NCBI GenBank assembly: GCA_944548615.1
Contig: OX155961.1
Coordinates: 28,616,414 to 28,680,413 of the forward strand
Reading direction: 5' to 3'
Origin: Micropterix aruncella
Lineage: Eukaryota > Arthropoda > Insecta > Lepidoptera > Micropterigidae
Length of the DNA stretch: 64,000 nucleotides
Shown here: one piece after another, positions 58,981 through 64,000 of the stretch
Numbering within the stretch: the first letter of the stretch is position 1
Layout: every line of letters begins with the position of its first letter
Notes under the pieces: generated by a model
What the model saw: the letters and a program-made list of their open reading frames with translations, nothing else
The model's database searches: none
Told to the model about the DNA's origin: nothing
Made by a program: the position numbers and the translations under genes

Positions 58981-59279
58981 GGTTATATTCTCTCACAAAA
59001 GACACCACCATAGGAGCATAAGCTGCGTTAAAGGCCTTGTCGGATTCCGCCTACTAGGGACTCTTCGAGTAGTGAAAATCCAATGGGAAAATTGTGTCGC
59101 CGCTCAAGGGATGTAGTTTGAAGTCTTTTGAGGTCTTTTAGCAATATCTCAAATAAATCTATTTTTCCGAAACTTTTTTCGATACTTTTTATATAAATCC
59201 AGTTGTTTAGGAAATGCTTTTCTATTCATCTTTTATACCAAAAGACACAAAAGCAATTAATTGCTATTATTATTTTTAG

Positions 59280-59499
59280 GTATCATGGGTAAGAAGAAAG
59301 CAAGGAGTCGACGGTCTGGAACTACTCACTGTAGGGCTGACCACCTACTCTGGAGATTCCAGATACTCTGTAGAATTCCGGTATCCGGGAAACTGGCGAC
59401 TTCAAATCCGGGATGCCAACAAATCCGACGAAGGTCAATACGAGTGCCAAATATCGACCCACCCGCCCAGAGTCATATTATACAACTTGAATGTTAACG
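59280..59499 (+). CDS. Dpr-family gene, exon with second half of Ig domain 1
   Basis: Acceptor TTATTTTTAG precedes 59280 and donor GTAAGC follows 59499. In phase 0 from the previous exon it reads VSWVRRKQGVDGLELLTVG, LTTYSGDSRYSVEFRYPGNW, RLQIRDANKSDEGQYECQIS, THPPRVILYNLNVN and one extra base. The Ig tryptophan (VSWVRR), the F-strand motif DEGQYEC with the disulfide cysteine, and STHPPRV are Dpr hallmarks. With the earlier exons it makes one complete Ig domain. The reading is intact. The exon for the second Ig domain and a GPI/TM end is not found in the remaining 4.5 kb. Confidence 0.9.
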
Positions 59500-59564
59500 G
59501 TAAGCTAACATTTTATAGTATAACTATACAGTAATATAACTTTGTATTATAACTATACCCCAGC

Positions 59565-59665
59565 CACCCACTCGCTAAGCGCATACGTCATCTAAATTTA
59601 AGCGGTGCATATAAAATTAGAAGGTTGTGTATTCGAATCCCGTCGGCGTCACCAATTATGTCATT
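59565..59665 (+). repeat. tRNA-derived SINE-like piece
   Basis: CTCGCTAAGCGCATACG (A-box-like) and GTATTCGAATCCCGTCGGCG (B box plus acceptor-like end) are spaced as in tRNA-derived SINEs. No clean tRNA fold. Confidence 0.4.
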
Positions 59666-59812
59666 TTGTGGTCGGGATTATACAAGTCGGGATTATGCTT
59701 GTTGAATATATTTGATGAGTCTTAACTTATGATGCATAACATGGCTAAATGTGTGACACCGCTTTATGATGCACCAGGAAGAGTTGTTTGCAGTGGATAC
59801 GGACGTACGTAA

Positions 59813-59850
59813 GCAGTGGTTACGTACGTACGTACGGACGTAACCACTGC
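59813..59850. other. 13-bp hairpin with ACGTACGT loop
   Basis: GCAGTGGTTACGT (59813-59825) pairs exactly with ACGTAACCACTGC (59838-59850); the loop is itself an ACGT repeat. Confidence 0.5.
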
Positions 59851-59957
59851 GGACGCGCAGTGATTATATATACGACTCTTATCAAGTGTGATCCTTGAGC
59901 CGAAGCCGTCGAAGCTGTGGTGAGGTGGCAGCTTGAGTCGTGTCATCACGTGGTCAA

Positions 59958-61389
59958 TGGGTTCGATTGCGTTCCTTCGTGAACTAATAATAGTTTATAA
60001 TATATAGGGACTCTAATATTTTATTAGGGACTCTAATATTTTATTAGGGACTATTATAATATATAGGGACTATAATATTAGGGAACTATAATAGTTTATA
60101 ATATATCCCTATAATATAGGGACTATTTGGTTTATCATTCTTTGTTCTTTAACTGTATATGATAGGTTTATATGATGGAGTAAATTTTTCTTATTTTTCT
60201 TAATTTTTCAAATTTTTCAAATTTTTCTTTAATTTTTCTTATTTTTTTGTACTGCACATTATTACTTAAAATCTATTGACACCCATTCCTTCCTTTTCCT
60301 TTCCTTTTCCCCTCCCAACCCCCACAGAATCCACTGTGCGTATTGGAGACTTAACTAACTAAAACTATTGTTGAAAGCATGTCATCGGCCAGAAATATTG
60401 TATTTAATGTAATTATTATATTTTCTGTAGCGCTGTATGTTTTCCCTGTTAAATAAATAAAAAAATAAATAAATAATAGTACAAAATAGTTCATGTGAAT
60501 GAGACAGAGCAGTTCGTTAGGGCCGCGCCATACGATGCAGCGCGGCTGCGGCGCGGCGCCTGAGCGGTGTCGCTGCTGTATCCTACATACAAATATCAAT
60601 GGTATCCACACGGTGCGTTCCGGCGCCTCACCGCATGAACACCGAACTTCAGCTAGGCGAGTTTAGTTGTTAAAAGCAGTCGAAGGAGGATACATGTTTG
60701 CCTGTTTCATTTGTTTCAACGTATATTTGTTAATTTAAAATCGAAGTGTATAAAATGAGCACCACCGAAGAAGATACATTTACTACATCATTTCACTAGT
60801 TCAAGGAAGAGGGATAAGTCTCATGTGGACTTTAAGAATAGTAATTTAAAAACAAAGTTGTATTCTTTGACAAAGAAAAACTCTCCATCGGTATTCCGTA
60901 ATGCGATAAGTGGACTGATCCAGTATCGTCATCTGTTTTTAGGTCGATTTTGGCGGTGGCGTATAATAGGAGCAACAACACACGTCTGTCCCGATCCCAG
61001 ACTGCACTAGGTACATCATATTACAACTTTCTTCGACAACTGCGGCATCATAGTAACGTTGCGGCGTCGCACCATGCGCCGTACGCCGTGTGTACGCCCA
61101 TACAGCGAAATCTTGGCGGTGCGGCACCGCACCGTATCGTGTGGCCCGGCCCTTAGAAAGGAATTTAAAAAGAACGATCGTAATGTTTCCCGCACAAAAA
61201 TCCCTGCCGAACATAAAACCATCTGCATTAGCATAAAAACATTTCGTCCGGTCTTAGGTTATACCGCTTAATGTTTGATTGGTAGTTTTATGTTGAAAAA
61301 TAAATATTCCGTTCTAACGTATTTTCTTGTCAGGTTGGCACGAGCTGATGTCGATTTTATGTTCACGAAGAAGCGCAATCGGGCCCAAT
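59958..61389. mobile_element. TIR element (GGGCCCGATTGCG family) with nested Harbinger MITE
   Basis: The left end is GGGTTCGATTGCGTTCCTTC, GTGAAC and the right end GTTCACGAAGAAGCGCAATC, GGGCCC. AAT lies outside both ends (a possible 3-bp duplication). The body includes short GGGACTATAATAT-type repeats at 60005-60125 and the MITE at 60520-61152. Confidence 0.5.
60520..61152. mobile_element. PIF/Harbinger-type MITE
   Basis: The ends GGGCCGCGCCATACGATGC and GTATCGTGTGGCCCGGCCC are inverted relatives, with TTA on both sides (60517-60519 and 61153-61155). A 3-bp TTA/TAA duplication and GGGCC... ends are typical of Harbinger. The 633-bp body has no intact gene; a 14-codon reading, MSTTEEDTFTTSFH, near 60754 may be a remnant. 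Confidence 0.7.
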
Positions 61390-61534
61390 AACAATGGGCC
61401 TGATTGCGTTTCTTTTATCATTTTAAATTGAAAATCAGTTTATGCCAACGAGACCAAGAAATACGATAGAGCGAATTATGAAATGATAAATCGTCGATTA
61501 CGTCGCAAAAATACAAAGATACATCGCAAAAAAA

Positions 61535-61990
61535 ACATTGAGTCCGATACAAAGGCTATGTCTATTTTCCTCGACCTGTCTAATGCCTTCGATACGGTAT
61601 CCCACGTACTTCTAATAAATACACTAATCTGCTATGGAATTGGTGATAAAGAGCTTAAGTGGTTTAGTAGTTACCTGAAAGAAAGGACTCAAGCGATGAC
61701 CATTATAACAAGCAAACAAGCGAAAAGGTAAATGTGACATTCAGTGCAACGCAATTTACTTGGACCACCACTATTCTTGATGTACGTCAATGACCCCTGT
61801 GACTTTAGGGTTGGTTGTAAGAGATTGTCATATGACAATAAACCCGCCCATTGTGAAATTTCACAATAAAGAGTAGAAACAAACATACAAACAAACAATC
61901 TTGCCAATAAATGGACAAATTACATCATTTGCAGACGACACTTTATTGGTGGTAAATGCTCGAACTTGGGAAGAAACATTTATATAAACA
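61535..61990 (+). pseudogene. LINE reverse transcriptase fragment
   Basis: TKAMSIFLDLSNAFDTVSHV, LLINTLICYGIGDKELKWFS, SYLKERTQ is the RT palm/fingers region (FLDLSxAFDxVxH) of a Jockey/CR1-like LINE. After a break, GPPLFLMYVNDP and then TSFADDTLLVVNAR give the catalytic FADD. Frames shift between pieces and the ends are missing, so it is dead. Confidence 0.75.
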
Positions 61991-63519
61991 ATGTAAAAAC
62001 TTGACTAGACAGAAATGTTTTACCGTTTAATACTCTTAAGACCAATTACATTACTTTCTCACTACGTTGTTCTGATTCCCCTTATATAGATCGATATCTG
62101 AAAATACACGGATGTGCTTGCACTTTGTCAAAACACGGCTATTCCTGTAGGCCAATAAAAACGTTAACTGAATTAACCTATTTAGATAGGTTATATCTCG
62201 TTCATAGACGAGAGGATGAACTGGGAAAGTTAAGGCACCAACCTAACGATAAGAAATCACAATTGCTCCATGCTTTTTGTGGTTAAGAAAAAATGTATCG
62301 TTAGCAACCACTACAATAGTGTATAAAGCATTGATCCAAAGTCTATGGGTTCTTGTCTAGTAACTACATGATCCCCCTAGTAAAAACTACCTCTACCTAA
62401 AAGATTTTTTTATGACGCCAGAAATGATTAACAGCACCGAACACAATTTGAAAAAAAAAACAAAATTGATATTGAATTCGGATCCCTGCGGTTAGAAAAA
62501 ATCTTAGAATCGATATATGTCAAATTTGTATCTGTTTATGTATTATATTTATTTTATAAACAAAATACCTCTAATATCACATACTGTGTGGTGAATTTTT
62601 ATGTATAGATATAAAAATATTTTTGGTATTTGTAAATATAAAATGGTGGAGGGTTACCTTTTGATTTTTTCCTTCTTTTCAATCTACTTTTTTTTCTTTG
62701 AATTATATTACTTTAATTCTATATTATTTATGTTTTTATACTACCTGCATCATGTGCATCTAGATACAGGCCTACGAAGCCATTTAGGTCATTTAGTGTA
62801 GGTCCACCCGGCATAATAGGCATTATCATTAAAAAGGACAAACATAATGACGCAATACATATCTTCGCTGAAATTCTCCATTACGAAAAACAGTCGTTTT
62901 AGTTCAATAACTCAGTCGTCCTAATAAAATTGGTAATTTCTTTTGCTTCGGCTCAATTGTTTGGAAAATGCCAGTCTAGACCAAATTATATTACATCAGC
63001 ACTTAGTCTTATTTAAGTCATGAGGTAATTTCTTTTAAGTATTTTTCGTTTGCTAAATGAGACGGAAAGTAGACTTAAGGGTAATATCTTTGAAGTTATC
63101 GCGAGAGATTATTTTCTTAGCTCACATTTCGAAATTCCATTTGGAGTAATAGAAATGTATGTTAGTTTGTTTCAGTTCAGCTTATACAGTTCAGTTTAAT
63201 TATACGTGCAGTTAATCCGTTTCACCGAACGATACGTTATGAATTATGTGCATTATTATAGACACACTATTGATAAAGGTATTATAACTATATTCTAAAA
63301 AACTATCCCAAAAACTAAAAATGAAAGCCTTTATACGTATAAGCTCAATTCATGATTGTTTAAATTTCCAAAAGACCTTAATCGCATCTCTATTTAATGC
63401 GAATCGAATCAACTACAGGTCAACGTTGACAAATGCCACTCTGTTTGGTTCACTAGAAAAAGGAATAAAAAAGCGCAACAGTACCAACTCTTTTATCAAT
63501 CAATCTAAGACTTAGAACT
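61991..63519. other. No gene recognised
   Basis: Probably more decayed LINE and AT-rich sequence; no coherent frame. Confidence 0.35.
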
Positions 63520-63800
63520 CGGATCGTGCATTGCCACATCTGGCCAGTGGTTATGTACGACAGCGAAGCGTGGACCATAAAAGAAGAAACCAGACGGCGG
63601 CGGCTAGAAGCTTCTGAGATGTGGTGCTACCGTCGAATGCTCCGTATAAGCTGGACCCATAAAGTTAGCAACGAAAAAGTGCTTCAGCGTGCTGGTACGA
63701 CCCGAAAATTGTTGCACACCGTCAAAAAGCGCAAGATTGAATATCTGGGGCAAGTGCTGCGGCATGACAGATATCAGCTGCCTCAACTGATATTGATGGG
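63520..63800 (+). pseudogene. LINE ORF2 C-terminal fragment, second LINE type
   Basis: MYDSEAWTIKEETRRRRLEA, SEMWCYRRMLRISWTHKVSN, EKVLQRAG and RKIEYLGQVLRHDRYQL match the region after the reverse transcriptase of the LINEs whose products contain YGCETWTL...AFEMWCYRRMLRISWxDxVxN...LxYLGHxLR. It is a different type from the RT piece at 61535. Truncated on both sides. Confidence 0.75.
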
Positions 63801-64000
63801 ATGATATTGATCGGATACGGAGTGGACGAGATGATCATAGAGATGATCATCTCTGAATATGAGATGAACTATCGTCGATTTTCCCGTAATCAAACTACCT
63901 GTCGAACTTATAGACGCCCGAATAAGTTTGAACACATTTCGTGCGGTGTTAGATTTAAATGCTTTATCTTCGGTGGGTGGTTGTAATGCGGAAAAGTGAC

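Larger units (their letters stand above)
56882..59203 (+). mobile_element. mariner element in Dpr intron 2, interrupted
   Basis: ACAAGGTTTGTATAAAAAGT, ATCGAG at the left and its inverse, CGATACTTTTTATATAAATC, at the right look like mariner terminal repeats. Between them are two parts of a mariner transposase, a 665-bp MITE and a 200-bp dispersed repeat. The TA duplication is not clear at either end. Confidence 0.6.
61396..64000 (+). mobile_element. TIR element copy split by LINE sequence, runs off the window
   Basis: GGGCCTGATTGCGTTTCTTT starts at 61396. The element core (AATCGTCGATT at about 61487-61500) is cut by LINE-derived sequence and resumes at 63868 (TATCGTCGATT), continuing with CTGTCGAACTTATAG, CATTTCGTGCGGTGTTAGAT and AATGCGGAAAAGTGAC at the window end. 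ATCGTCGATT on both sides may be the LINE target duplication. Confidence 0.5.

Overview
This window looks like nuclear DNA of an insect, most probably a moth or butterfly. It is AT-rich, has no bacterial-style gene packing, and is dominated by nested transposable elements: Helitrons with TC...CTAG ends inserted between A and T, hAT and Harbinger MITEs, a mariner, a piggyBac remnant and many LINE tails. It also carries exons of a Dpr-type immunoglobulin gene, an arthropod neuronal cell-surface family. The order Lepidoptera is inferred from the Helitron and repeat types, not proven.

Host gene. Three exons on the + strand fit together in phase: a signal-peptide exon (30799-30933), an exon with a long linker and the first half of an Ig domain (56404-56858), and the second half of that Ig domain (59280-59499). 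Intron 1 is about 25.5 kb and is full of transposons. The second Ig domain and the C-terminus are not in the window. A possible unrelated exon of unknown identity lies at 9919-10281.

Left third (1-30.8 kb). No recognised host gene. It holds arms of a GC-rich foldback-like repeat family (1-1260, 1505-2035, 3945-4400, 13990-15375, 29445-30015), several MITEs and SINE-like pieces, LINE, piggyBac and Helitron gene remnants, two complete non-autonomous Helitrons (19007-20099, 20345-21090), and three hAT MITEs, one with a perfect 8-bp target duplication.

Dpr intron 1 (30.9-56.4 kb). A Helitron fragment sits 24 bp after the exon-1 splice donor. It is followed by a Helitron copy blown up by two TA microsatellites, a 6.9-kb autonomous-type Helitron (34665-41611) whose Rep-helicase gene is broken by a LINE tail and a 279-bp MITE, a decayed 2.4-kb hAT element (41646-44071), and a LINE fragment.

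The most interesting element is 49799-54236. It is a 4.4-kb DNA transposon with 23-bp inverted repeats and a perfect 4-bp target duplication, inserted in an old Helitron. Sister copies of that Helitron in this same window show the empty site. Its single, apparently intact gene encodes a cysteine-rich, DDE/D-like protein of about 780 residues that I cannot assign to a well-known transposase superfamily. Both ends carry degenerate copies of a motif also present in the inverted repeats. This is the best candidate here for a poorly described, recently active system.

Right end (56.4-64 kb). Dpr intron 2 holds a mariner broken by a MITE. After exon 3 come a SINE-like piece and nested TIR elements with a Harbinger MITE and LINE reverse-transcriptase fragments inside them.
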